From CAYRDC01 sp964422925 (GTDB lineage: Bacteria; Bacteroidota; Bacteroidia; Chitinophagales; S012-47): a DNA stretch of 64,000 nt. Position numbers and translations under genes: made by a program. The stretch spans positions 1-64,000 of the forward strand of contig CAYRDC010000002.1 in assembly GCA_964422925.1 (NCBI GenBank), read 5' to 3'. Positions 54,111 through 61,384 of the stretch are shown piece by piece. Position 1 is the stretch's first letter, and every line of letters begins with the position of its first letter. A model generated the notes under the pieces. It did no database searches. It was not told the DNA's origin and worked only from the letters and a program-made list of their open reading frames with translations.

Positions 54111-54185
54111 TGGGCGCTACAAGATTCGAATCCCGCCTTAGCGGGACAAGCTATGTGACCCGTTGCTTAATCCTTTACAAGGATT
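54111..54185 (-). pseudogene. tRNA-Val 3'-half copy with T-loop palindrome insert
   Basis: Identical to tRNA-Val over the last 19 bases of acceptor and T-arm (54112-54130). An insert of about 20 bases (54131-54150), containing TCCCG-N6-CGGGA, interrupts the T-arm. The sequence then returns to near match (54151-54161, CTATGTGACCC for CTTGTGACCCC). Further on, an anticodon-like hairpin with 7-nt loop lies at 54169-54185. The GIY-YIG stop codon falls inside that hairpin. It cannot make a functional tRNA without the 5' half. Confidence 0.75.
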
Positions 54186-54429
54186 GTTTTTTTATCAGTT
54201 TTTCGAGTTTTTTTCTGGATTTCCAGCTTTTCAATTCGCGTTCCCGTTCAATGGCTTTTTCTTTGTCAGGTAGTTTTTCCGAATAAACAAGCTGCCAGTC
54301 TTTGGCCCGGCCGGTAAACCCTATGTGGCTGGCATTGTGTTTTCGTAACCGGCCGGCAGGATCTGTGCTGTATCCGATATAATACCGGTCAATACCTGGA
54401 GAGTAGATGATATAAACCCAATGGCTCAT
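54175..54429 (-). CDS. Small GIY-YIG family endonuclease
   Basis: An 84-residue single-domain nuclease. The GIY-like strand WVYIIYS is at 4-10, YIG at 17-19, the catalytic Arg in GRLRKHN (R27), then DWQLVYSE and the ERERELKSWKSRKK helix. Such URI-type proteins cut DNA in homing or repair-like roles; short Bacteroidota members often lie beside tRNA genes. It lies between an intact tRNA-Val and a 3'-half copy of it, with its last codons in tRNA-like sequence. Its role in moving the element is inferred. Confidence 0.88.
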   Translation of the reverse strand: MSHWVYIIYSPGIDRYYIGYSTDPAGRLRKHNASHIGFTGRAKDWQLVYSEKLPDKEKAIERERELKSWKSRKKLEKLIKKQSL

Positions 54430-54432
54430 AAC

Positions 54433-54458
54433 AAAAAATCCCGCCAGGGCGGGATTTT
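54433..54458 (-). terminator. Terminator hairpin after tRNA-Val
   Basis: AAAATCCCG - 6 nt - CGGGATTTT, with the loop partly pairing (CC/GG), followed on the minus strand by six T. It ends the tRNA-Val transcript and separates it from the GIY-YIG gene. Confidence 0.8.
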
Positions 54459-54463
54459 GTTAG

Positions 54464-54541
54464 TGGTGGGCGCTACAAGATTCGAACTTGTGACCCCTTG
54501 CTTGTAAGGCAAGTGCTCTGAACCAACTGAGCTAAGCGCCC
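54464..54541 (-). tRNA. tRNA-Val (anticodon TAC), CCA encoded
   Basis: The minus strand starts GGGCGCTTAGCTCAGTTGGT and forms a full cloverleaf: acceptor GGGCGCT/AGCGCCC, anticodon arm CTTGC-CTTACAA-GCAAG with anticodon TAC, T-loop TTCGAAT. The discriminator A is followed by an encoded CCA (54466-54464). It has no perfect promoter box of its own, while the 5'-half copy upstream has one. Confidence 0.95.
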
Positions 54542-54590
54542 CGAAAATCATTTCAATACCAACAGTTATCCCGTTGCCCTATACTCTGGC

Positions 54591-54661
54591 GCTCTGATCC
54601 CGACCCTTTGGGTCGAGGACTCTCGTGCCTTCGGCACGGAGACCAACTGAGCTAAGCGCCC
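54591..54661 (-). pseudogene. tRNA-Val 5'-half copy with 44-nt double-hairpin insert in the D-loop
   Basis: The minus strand matches the first 20 bases of tRNA-Val exactly (54661-54642), then carries a 44-base insert (54641-54598), then resumes exactly with TCAGAGC (54597-54591). Removing the insert gives 27 bases of unbroken identity. The insert is two 22-nt palindromes: one with CGTGCC-GAA-GGCACG and one with CGACCC-AAA-GGGTCG. The D-stem GCTC/GAGC is kept. After the D-arm the similarity ends. Confidence 0.82.
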
Positions 54662-54675
54662 TGATTTAGGGATTG

Positions 54676-54683
54676 CAAATTTA
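54676..54683 (-). promoter_or_regulatory. Promoter -7 box upstream of the tRNA-Val 5'-half copy
   Basis: TAAATTTG on the minus strand, a perfect TAnnTTTG. Transcription would begin near 54669, just before the half copy, and read on into the intact tRNA-Val. This is probably the original tRNA-Val promoter. Confidence 0.6.
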
Positions 54684-54834
54684 TGGCTGTTTCACCGGAT
54701 TTTCCAATATTGCCGTTAAATTTTTAATTCCGCAACATAGATGGTGGCTCCTGTCGTTTCAACAAAGCCGGTGTGCAACACCCTCTCTCGGTTTCCCCGC
54801 GGGAAGACGTTATTTTTATCCGGTCAATAGCCTA

Positions 54835-57354
54835 ATGAGAAAAGTACTGTTCATATCGGGTATTGTACTGTTTTCGCTGTTCCTGCTGTTATGGATCAGT
54901 GCCTGGGCCATCACCCGTTTCTTTGCCGATGACATAAAGGAATTGCTGCTCGACCGGCTCAACAGCCAACTTACTACTGAAGTCAGCGCGGAAGGGCCGG
55001 CTAAAATATCCCTGTTCCGGTATTTCCCGGATGCGGAACTGAAAATCACCGGTATCCGATTGCAGGGTGCTGCGGGCGATTCCCTGCCTCTGGCCGAAGC
55101 CGGGGAGATATCCCTGCGCGTTAATCTCTGGCAGTTGTTGCGGAAAAATTACCGTGTCAGCGAGGTAAGCCTTAGCGATGCGGTGTTTAACCTGTTGGTG
55201 GACAGCCAGGGGCGGGTCAATTACGAGGTGTTTCGCAGTGGGGAATCGTCTGATACAACGGGCACCGGCAGCCGTTTTGATTTCGTGTTGCGCGCAGCCC
55301 GGCTTCAACGGGTGGCTTTCAACTACCTGAACGAAGAGAATGGCTTATCGGCCAGTGGGCAGGTGGCCGAAGGCCGGCTTTCCGGGATGTTTTCCGGGGA
55401 TTCCCTGAACCTGCATACCGAATTGAGCCTGGAGATGGCCCATATCCGGGTGGACGGGCAGGAGTATTTCAATGATCAATCCGCCTCGCTGGAGGCTACT
55501 TTCCTGGCGGGCCTGGCTAGTGAGCGCTATTTCCTGCGGGACGGCATCCTGACAATGGACAACGGCCGGTACCGCTTCGAAGGAAACTACGCGGCAAACA
55601 GGCCCGGGGCCTTCCGCCTGGAGGGTGAGGAAGTGAACCTGGCCGATTTGCTGGCCCTCGCGCCACAGCAGGTGCACGAGGCGCTGGATGGGTGGGACAG
55701 CCGCGGGCAGCTGGCTTTTACGGCACAGGTCGGTTTCCCCGGATCCGGTTCCGGCTTCCCGGACATCCGGGCCGATATCTCGCTGAGCGATGGGGAAATC
55801 TTTTACCGGGAAGTGCACCAGGGATTTGAAGCAGTCAATTTCGAGGCTACCCTCCGGGCTTCCGCTGACCAGGGCCCGGAAGGGCTGATTTTTGAAGTAC
55901 CGGCTTTCCGGGCGGAATTTGACGGGGAACCTATCCGCTTCAGTTTTTACCTTAAAAACCTGGATAATCCCCGGACCCGCACTACGCTTACCTGCAACCT
56001 CGACCTGGAACCCTTTGCCCGGTGGCTAGCTACTTTTGGCCTCCGGGAGCCGGAAGGCAGGATCATTGCTGACAATTTGCGACTGCTGGCCGACCAGGAC
56101 GGACTCAGGCATGGCCTCAGCAATGCTTTCGTAAGCAGCGGTACCCTGCAGCTGGAAGAGGTTGGTTTTGATTACCTCGGCAAGCCTTTCAGCCATTTTA
56201 ACGGCACGCTGAATTTTTCAGGGACCACCATCCGCACCGACAGCCTGCCCGGTGAAATCGGTAATTCCGAACTGGTTTGGTCCGGCTCCCTCGATCAATG
56301 GGCCCCCCGGTTGCTGGCAGGCAACGAGAGCCAGCCACTGAAACTCAACGGACGGCTCCGTTTTCAAACCCTCGACCTGGACGACCTGCTGACCTGGGAA
56401 TCTGAAACACAGGAAGACACGGATCGCACCGACACTGCCTATAATTACCTGTCCTCGTTCACCCGCTTCTCAGGGCCGCTGGTCATCCACTGCAGGGAAA
56501 TGAACTACGAAGATTTCTATGCGAAAAATATCTACAGCCGGGTGGATCTTTCCCCTCAGGAAATCGGGATAGACACCCTGGATGCCCTGGCTACTGACGG
56601 CCGAATCAGCGGGCATGGATACCTGAAAGTGCTGGACGGGGAAGTGCTCAAAGGCCGCTTCCAGGTACAGACCCATGATATCGATATGGAACAGGCGTTT
56701 CGTGAATTCGACAATTTCGGACAGGAAGTGGTCACTGACCGGATGATCAGCGGGCGCCTGACGGCCGGTGTAGATGCCAGCGTTTACTGGGATCCTATGC
56801 TGAACCTGCTGGACGACCGGCTCGAAATGCAGGCAAATGTTCGGGTCGATAACGGCCGACTGCGCAACTGCGAACCCCTGACCGAATTATCTGCTTTCGT
56901 GAAGTTGAAGGAACTGGAAGATATACGTTTCAATGAACTGGAGAATACCATCCTGATCCGAAACCGAACCGTGATTATTCCGGCTATGATTGTCCGGTCT
57001 ACCGCCTTAAACCTCCTGATGTGCGGGGAGCATCATTTCGATAACCGGATCGGATACTATTTCAAGGTCAATCTTTTGGATCTGCTGGCCCGGAAATTCC
57101 GGTTTGGCAAAATAGAACTGGAAGAGACCGAAGAAGTACGGGAAGGACCGATTAATATTTACGTGGCCATGCGGGGCACGGCATCGGATCCGGTGGTGGA
57201 GACCGACAAAAAAGCCGTGAAGGAAAGGTTATACACGGATTATTACGGCCCCAGCAATATCCGTGACAAAATCAGGCAATATCAGGTGGAAAGCGAGCGA
57301 ATTGACTGGTCCCCCGGAGCCGAAACCGACAGCCTGGAATTTATCGATTGGTAA
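54835..57354 (+). CDS. AsmA-family protein
   Basis: An 839-residue protein with one N-terminal membrane helix (about 4-27, VLFISGIVLFSLFLLLWISAW) and the AsmA opening LLLDRLNSQLTTEV. It has long beta-rich repeats and a C-terminal AsmA_2-like region (NGRLRNCEPLTELSAF and later EHHFDNRIGYYFKVNLLDLL). AsmA-like proteins span the periplasm and are thought to move phospholipid or help outer-membrane assembly. The 54-codon upstream extension is rejected as it lacks a signal-like start; the ATG at 54835 opens the membrane helix. Confidence 0.83.
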   Translation: MRKVLFISGIVLFSLFLLLWISAWAITRFFADDIKELLLDRLNSQLTTEVSAEGPAKISLFRYFPDAELKITGIRLQGAAGDSLPLAEAGEISLRVNLWQLLRKNYRVSEVSLSDAVFNLLVDSQGRVNYEVFRSGESSDTTGTGSRFDFVLRAARLQRVAFNYLNEENGLSASGQVAEGRLSGMFSGDSLNLHTELSLEMAHIRVDGQEYFNDQSASLEATFLAGLASERYFLRDGILTMDNGRYRFEGNYAANRPGAFRLEGEEVNLADLLALAPQQVHEALDGWDSRGQLAFTAQVGFPGSGSGFPDIRADISLSDGEIFYREVHQGFEAVNFEATLRASADQGPEGLIFEVPAFRAEFDGEPIRFSFYLKNLDNPRTRTTLTCNLDLEPFARWLATFGLREPEGRIIADNLRLLADQDGLRHGLSNAFVSSGTLQLEEVGFDYLGKPFSHFNGTLNFSGTTIRTDSLPGEIGNSELVWSGSLDQWAPRLLAGNESQPLKLNGRLRFQTLDLDDLLTWESETQEDTDRTDTAYNYLSSFTRFSGPLVIHCREMNYEDFYAKNIYSRVDLSPQEIGIDTLDALATDGRISGHGYLKVLDGEVLKGRFQVQTHDIDMEQAFREFDNFGQEVVTDRMISGRLTAGVDASVYWDPMLNLLDDRLEMQANVRVDNGRLRNCEPLTELSAFVKLKELEDIRFNELENTILIRNRTVIIPAMIVRSTALNLLMCGEHHFDNRIGYYFKVNLLDLLARKFRFGKIELEETEEVREGPINIYVAMRGTASDPVVETDKKAVKERLYTDYYGPSNIRDKIRQYQVESERIDWSPGAETDSLEFIDW

Positions 57355-57407
57355 AACGGTCTGAAGCGGGCTTTACTCCCGGTTATATTAACTTTACCGG
57401 GCCTGTT

Positions 57408-58907
57408 GTGAATATTTACGAACAAAAATACCGGTGGAAACTCTGGCTGGTTGTGGTGGCAGCCATGATTGTCGGGGCGTCTCTTTGGTACACCAACCGG
57501 TTGGCTCATCGCATTGGTTCTGAAGAAAAGCAAAAGGTCAGGCTATGGGCTGAGGCGACCCAGAATAAAGCCCGCCTGCTGCGCATAACCACCCAGCTGT
57601 TCGACCGTCTGGCTCATGAAGAGAAGCAAAAAGTCATCCTATGGGCCAATGCCACCAAACGGCTGATCGAAAGCCCGGAAATCGATTATTTCGCCTTTGC
57701 CGTTGTGCAGAACAATGAAACCGTGCCCGTTATCCTGGCCGATGACCAGGGCCATATCATTGCTTCCAGGAACGTGGATTCGGCCCTCATCCAGGGGCAG
57801 GACAGCATGACAGTTGAGCTGCTGGAAGCCTTCTCTGCCTATAAACCCATCAAGGTGGAAAGCCAGGGCTGGACCAACCTGATCTATTACAAGGATTCCA
57901 GGCTCTTTACCGACCTGAAACAGACCCTAAACGACCTGATCAATTCCTTCATCTCTGAAATTGTACTGAATTCGGCTTCCGTGCCGGTGATCTATACGGA
58001 TGAGCAAAAAAATATCATCGCATGGGGAAACCTTGATTCCACCCGCGTGGATGACCCGGATTATATGCGGGACATGCTGGAATCGATGGAGTCTGAAAAC
58101 GACCCGATACCCATATTGCTGGGGGAGGGGAGAACACACTACGCCTACTATCAGCATTCTTTTCTTTTGAAGCAGTTGCGGTATTATCCGTTTGTGCAGT
58201 TTGGTATTATCGGCTTGTTTTTGCTGATTGCTTATTACGCGTTCAGTACCGCCAGGCGCATTGAGCAAAACCAGGTATGGGTGGGTATGGCCAAGGAAAC
58301 CGCTCATCAGTTAGGCACCCCCATCAGCAGCCTGGCCGGATGGATGGAGATATTGAAATCCGGCAAGGCCGGCCCTGGGCTTTTGGCTGAAATGGAAAAG
58401 GACATGAGCCGCCTGGAAATGATTACGGAGCGGTTCAGCAAGATCGGTTCGGCTCCGGACCTGGAAATGCATAATCTAACGGAGTTGGTCAGGGAATCGC
58501 TGGAGTATTTCCGGAAACGGACTCCGAGGGAAGTATCTTTTCATCTGGATCTGCCGGACGGTGAAGAGGTTATGGCTCCGGTGAGCCCGCCCCTGCTGAA
58601 ATGGGTTATTGAAAACCTGGTGAAAAACGGCCTGGACGCGATGGAGGGAAAAGGGGAAATCCGCATCCGGGTCAGCCGGAAAGACCATCAGGCCGTCATC
58701 GATGTGGCGGATACCGGCAAAGGAATTCCCCGGGGCAGGCAAAAAACCATTTTTCAACCGGGTTTCAGCACCAAGCCCCGGGGCTGGGGGCTGGGCCTGT
58801 CGCTTTGCAGGCGGATTATCAAAGACTATCACAGTGGCAGAATTTTTGTGGAGAATTCGGCTCCGGGAAAGGGAACGACTTTCCGGATTGTCTTGCCGGT
58901 GCCATGA
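57408..58907 (+). CDS. Orphan sensor histidine kinase
   Basis: A 499-residue membrane kinase. Helix 1 is at about 10-30, a periplasmic region runs to about 255, helix 2 is at about 265-282. The H-box is KETAHQLGTPISSLAG (H300), the N-box NLVKNGLDAM, and the ATP lid has DTGKGIPRG and GWGLGLSLC. The sensor region starts with a duplicated unit: EEKQKVRLWAEAT and EEKQKVILWANAT about 35 residues apart. The GTG at 57408 is preferred over a TTG at 57348. No response regulator gene is adjacent. Confidence 0.87.
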   Translation: MNIYEQKYRWKLWLVVVAAMIVGASLWYTNRLAHRIGSEEKQKVRLWAEATQNKARLLRITTQLFDRLAHEEKQKVILWANATKRLIESPEIDYFAFAVVQNNETVPVILADDQGHIIASRNVDSALIQGQDSMTVELLEAFSAYKPIKVESQGWTNLIYYKDSRLFTDLKQTLNDLINSFISEIVLNSASVPVIYTDEQKNIIAWGNLDSTRVDDPDYMRDMLESMESENDPIPILLGEGRTHYAYYQHSFLLKQLRYYPFVQFGIIGLFLLIAYYAFSTARRIEQNQVWVGMAKETAHQLGTPISSLAGWMEILKSGKAGPGLLAEMEKDMSRLEMITERFSKIGSAPDLEMHNLTELVRESLEYFRKRTPREVSFHLDLPDGEEVMAPVSPPLLKWVIENLVKNGLDAMEGKGEIRIRVSRKDHQAVIDVADTGKGIPRGRQKTIFQPGFSTKPRGWGLGLSLCRRIIKDYHSGRIFVENSAPGKGTTFRIVLPVP

Positions 58908-58935
58908 TGATTACGATATAAGCAGTAGTAGTGTG

Positions 58936-61380
58936 GTGAAACCAAATTTCCCGTCTTTCAACCGTCTTGTTTTTCAAACAATGGTGTTGGCAATAATGGT
59001 CATGGGCAGCCTGCGGGTTCGCGCCCAGGAAATCAGCGTGTATAACCTCAGCACCTTGCAGCCCATTGGCGGAGTAATGGTCTATACCACGGACGGGCGC
59101 ATACAAACGGTTACCCGGCCCAATGGCAAAGCAGTGGTTGACGGCTTGCGCGACCAGGATACGCTGATCCTCCGGCATACTTCCTTTCACACCGAAAAGC
59201 TGCCCGGGTTCCTCGTCCGGAGGCTGAACTACGAGATTACCATGGTGCAACGCAAAATCAGACTGGAGGAAACCGTGGTAGCTGCTGATAAAATCCCCGA
59301 AAGCATCAAAAGCATTACCAACAAAATGTCTGTGCTGCAGGCTGACGAAATTGCTTTCCAGAACCCTTCCACTTCCGCAGAATTGCTGTCCAACAGCGGA
59401 GAAGTGTACGTGCAAAAAAGCCAGATGGGCGGGGGCAGTCCGGTGATCCGGGGATTTGAAGCCAACAAAGTGCTGCTGGTGATGGATGGCATACGGCTCA
59501 ACAATGCTATTTACCGGAGCGGCCACCTGCAGAATGTCATCACCATTGACCATGCATCGGTTGAGCGGACGGAAGTGGTTTTTGGACCGGGCAGCCTGAT
59601 TTACGGCAGCGATGCCCTGGGCGGGGTCATACACTTTTTCATGCGGAGCCCGAGGCCTGATCCCGATGCCGAGCGGGACCTCACGGCTCATGTCAATGCT
59701 TTTACCCGTTTTGGCAGTGCCAACGGGGAAAAAACCGCCCATTTTGATTTTGAATTGAGCGGCCGGAGAGCCGGTTCCTGGACAAGCGTCACCTTTAGCG
59801 ATTTCAGCGACCTGCGGGCCGGCAGCCACCGCGACCCGCGCTACCCGGATTTCGGCAAGCGGAACTATTACGTGGCTCCCGCTTTCGGCCCTTCCATCGA
59901 TTCGGTGTATGTAAATCCCAACCCCGATGTACAGCTTTTTTCCGGCTACAGCCAGTGGAATTTTATCCAAAAGTTCCTGTTTAAACCCCAGGAAAACCTG
60001 TCGTATGCCCTGAATTTCTACTATGCCACTTCCTCGGATATTCCGCGCTACGACAAGCTGACCGATACCAAAAACGGATTGCCCAAATACGCTGACTGGC
60101 ACTATGGCCCTCAACGCAGCCTGATCGGGTCCTTCCGGATGGATTACCGCCCGCGGTTCAACGCCTTTGATGAAGCCAGCCTGCTGGTGGCCTTCCAGCG
60201 GCTCGATGAAGATCGGATCAGCCGGAAGTTTCAGTCGTCCTGGGAAATTCACCGCGAAGAAGACGTGTCAGTGCTGTCGCTGAACCTTGACCTGAACAAG
60301 CAAATCAAGCCGTCCGGCCGGTTGATTTATGGCGCGGAGCTTTACCGGAACGGGGTGGCTTCCACGGCTTTTTCATTCAATATCCTGGATTCCATCCGCG
60401 GGCCCGCTGCGACCCGCTACCCGGATGGCGGAAGCGAGCTGTTCGGATCGGCCCTGTACGTAAAGTATAAACACTATTTCGGAGACCAGTGGATTGTCAC
60501 CGGTGGCGCGCGGTATTCCTTTATCCTCATCAAAGCTTTGTTCAGGGATACCATGTTTTACCGGTTCCCCTTTGAGGAAATTTTTGTGGGAAACGGAGCC
60601 ATGACCGGCAGCGCGGGGATTATCTGGAACCCGAGCTCGTCCTGGAAAGCCACGGTAACCCTCTCTTCGGGTTTCAAGTCACCCAACATTGACGACCTGG
60701 GAAAAGTGTTTGAGAAAAACGGCATTGTGGTGGTGCCAAACGATAACCTGAAACCGGAATATGCCTATAATGCCGAAGCAACGGTCAGCAAGGCTTTTGA
60801 CGGGATTATTTCTGTTCAATTCAGCGGATATTACACACGCCTGGTAGATGCCATTGTACGGCATGACTTTACCCTGAATGGAGCGGACACAGCCTGGTAT
60901 GACGGGGACTATTATCCCGTGCAGGCCAATGTCAATGCCGGCAAAGCTTATATCTATGGCGGTTCCTTGGTGCTTACAGGAGATCTCGGAAGGAGCTTAA
61001 GCGTCCGGAGCAATATTACCTATACGCGTGGTTGGGATGTAACCCATGACACCCCGATGGCCCATATCCCGCCTTTGTACGGGCAGGGCAGCCTGAAATA
61101 CGTGCGGAAGAAATTCGTGGCCGAAGGATTTGTGCGTTTTAACGGCTGGAAACACGCAGAAAATTATTCACCTTCTTCGGAAGACAACCTGGACAAAGCC
61201 ACCCCCGATGGAACACCTCCCTGGTATACCCTCAACCTGAGGACTGCTTACCAGGTGAATGAACAAATCAGCCTGCAGGCCGGCATTGAAAACCTGCTGG
61301 ACCGGCATTACCGCCCCTTTTCTTCCGGCATATCCGCCCCGGGAAGGCTGATTTATTTTACGTTTCGCGTAGCCGTATAG
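58936..61380 (+). CDS. TonB-dependent receptor
   Basis: An 814-residue outer-membrane receptor: signal peptide (about 1-32, ending VRAQ), a short carboxypeptidase-like domain (about 35-105), a plug (about 115-230, with GGGSPVIRGFEANKVLLVMDGIRLNN and GPGSLIYGSDALGGVI) and a barrel ending IYFTFRVAV. The plug type is that of siderophore, heme or vitamin receptors; the ligand is unknown. The start is taken at GTG 58936 because no ATG precedes the signal peptide; an ATG at 58981 lies inside it. It is 28 bases after the kinase gene. Confidence 0.86.
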   Translation: MKPNFPSFNRLVFQTMVLAIMVMGSLRVRAQEISVYNLSTLQPIGGVMVYTTDGRIQTVTRPNGKAVVDGLRDQDTLILRHTSFHTEKLPGFLVRRLNYEITMVQRKIRLEETVVAADKIPESIKSITNKMSVLQADEIAFQNPSTSAELLSNSGEVYVQKSQMGGGSPVIRGFEANKVLLVMDGIRLNNAIYRSGHLQNVITIDHASVERTEVVFGPGSLIYGSDALGGVIHFFMRSPRPDPDAERDLTAHVNAFTRFGSANGEKTAHFDFELSGRRAGSWTSVTFSDFSDLRAGSHRDPRYPDFGKRNYYVAPAFGPSIDSVYVNPNPDVQLFSGYSQWNFIQKFLFKPQENLSYALNFYYATSSDIPRYDKLTDTKNGLPKYADWHYGPQRSLIGSFRMDYRPRFNAFDEASLLVAFQRLDEDRISRKFQSSWEIHREEDVSVLSLNLDLNKQIKPSGRLIYGAELYRNGVASTAFSFNILDSIRGPAATRYPDGGSELFGSALYVKYKHYFGDQWIVTGGARYSFILIKALFRDTMFYRFPFEEIFVGNGAMTGSAGIIWNPSSSWKATVTLSSGFKSPNIDDLGKVFEKNGIVVVPNDNLKPEYAYNAEATVSKAFDGIISVQFSGYYTRLVDAIVRHDFTLNGADTAWYDGDYYPVQANVNAGKAYIYGGSLVLTGDLGRSLSVRSNITYTRGWDVTHDTPMAHIPPLYGQGSLKYVRKKFVAEGFVRFNGWKHAENYSPSSEDNLDKATPDGTPPWYTLNLRTAYQVNEQISLQAGIENLLDRHYRPFSSGISAPGRLIYFTFRVAV

Positions 61381-61384
61381 CTTC

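Larger units (their letters stand above)
54065..54661 (-). mobile_element. GIY-YIG element nested within split tRNA-Val copies (candidate)
   Basis: In minus-strand order: a 5'-half tRNA-Val copy with a 44-nt double-hairpin insert (54661-54591), an intact tRNA-Val (54541-54464), a terminator hairpin, a GIY-YIG nuclease gene (54429-54175), a 3'-half tRNA-Val copy with a palindromic insert (54185-54111), and a second terminator hairpin. The 19-base tRNA 3' end GGGCGCTACAAGATTCGAA and the hairpin form direct repeats at both ends (54074-54130 and 54439-54486). That is the arrangement expected of an element that inserts at a tRNA 3' end and rebuilds it. Tandem tRNA duplication followed by decay is the main alternative. 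Confidence 0.55.

Noticed and set aside
54591..54661. A third functional tRNA in the tRNA-Val locus
   Set aside because: Only the 5' half is present; sequence after the D-arm does not form an anticodon arm or acceptor 3' strand.
54673..54834. 54-codon N-terminal extension of the AsmA-like protein
   Set aside because: The extension precedes a clear membrane-helix start at 54835 and overlaps the promoter box of the tRNA-Val locus.
58819..60252. 477-codon open frame on the minus strand under the TonB receptor
   Set aside because: It is the antisense of a well-supported receptor gene in GC-rich sequence, has no domain or signal, and would start inside the receptor barrel.
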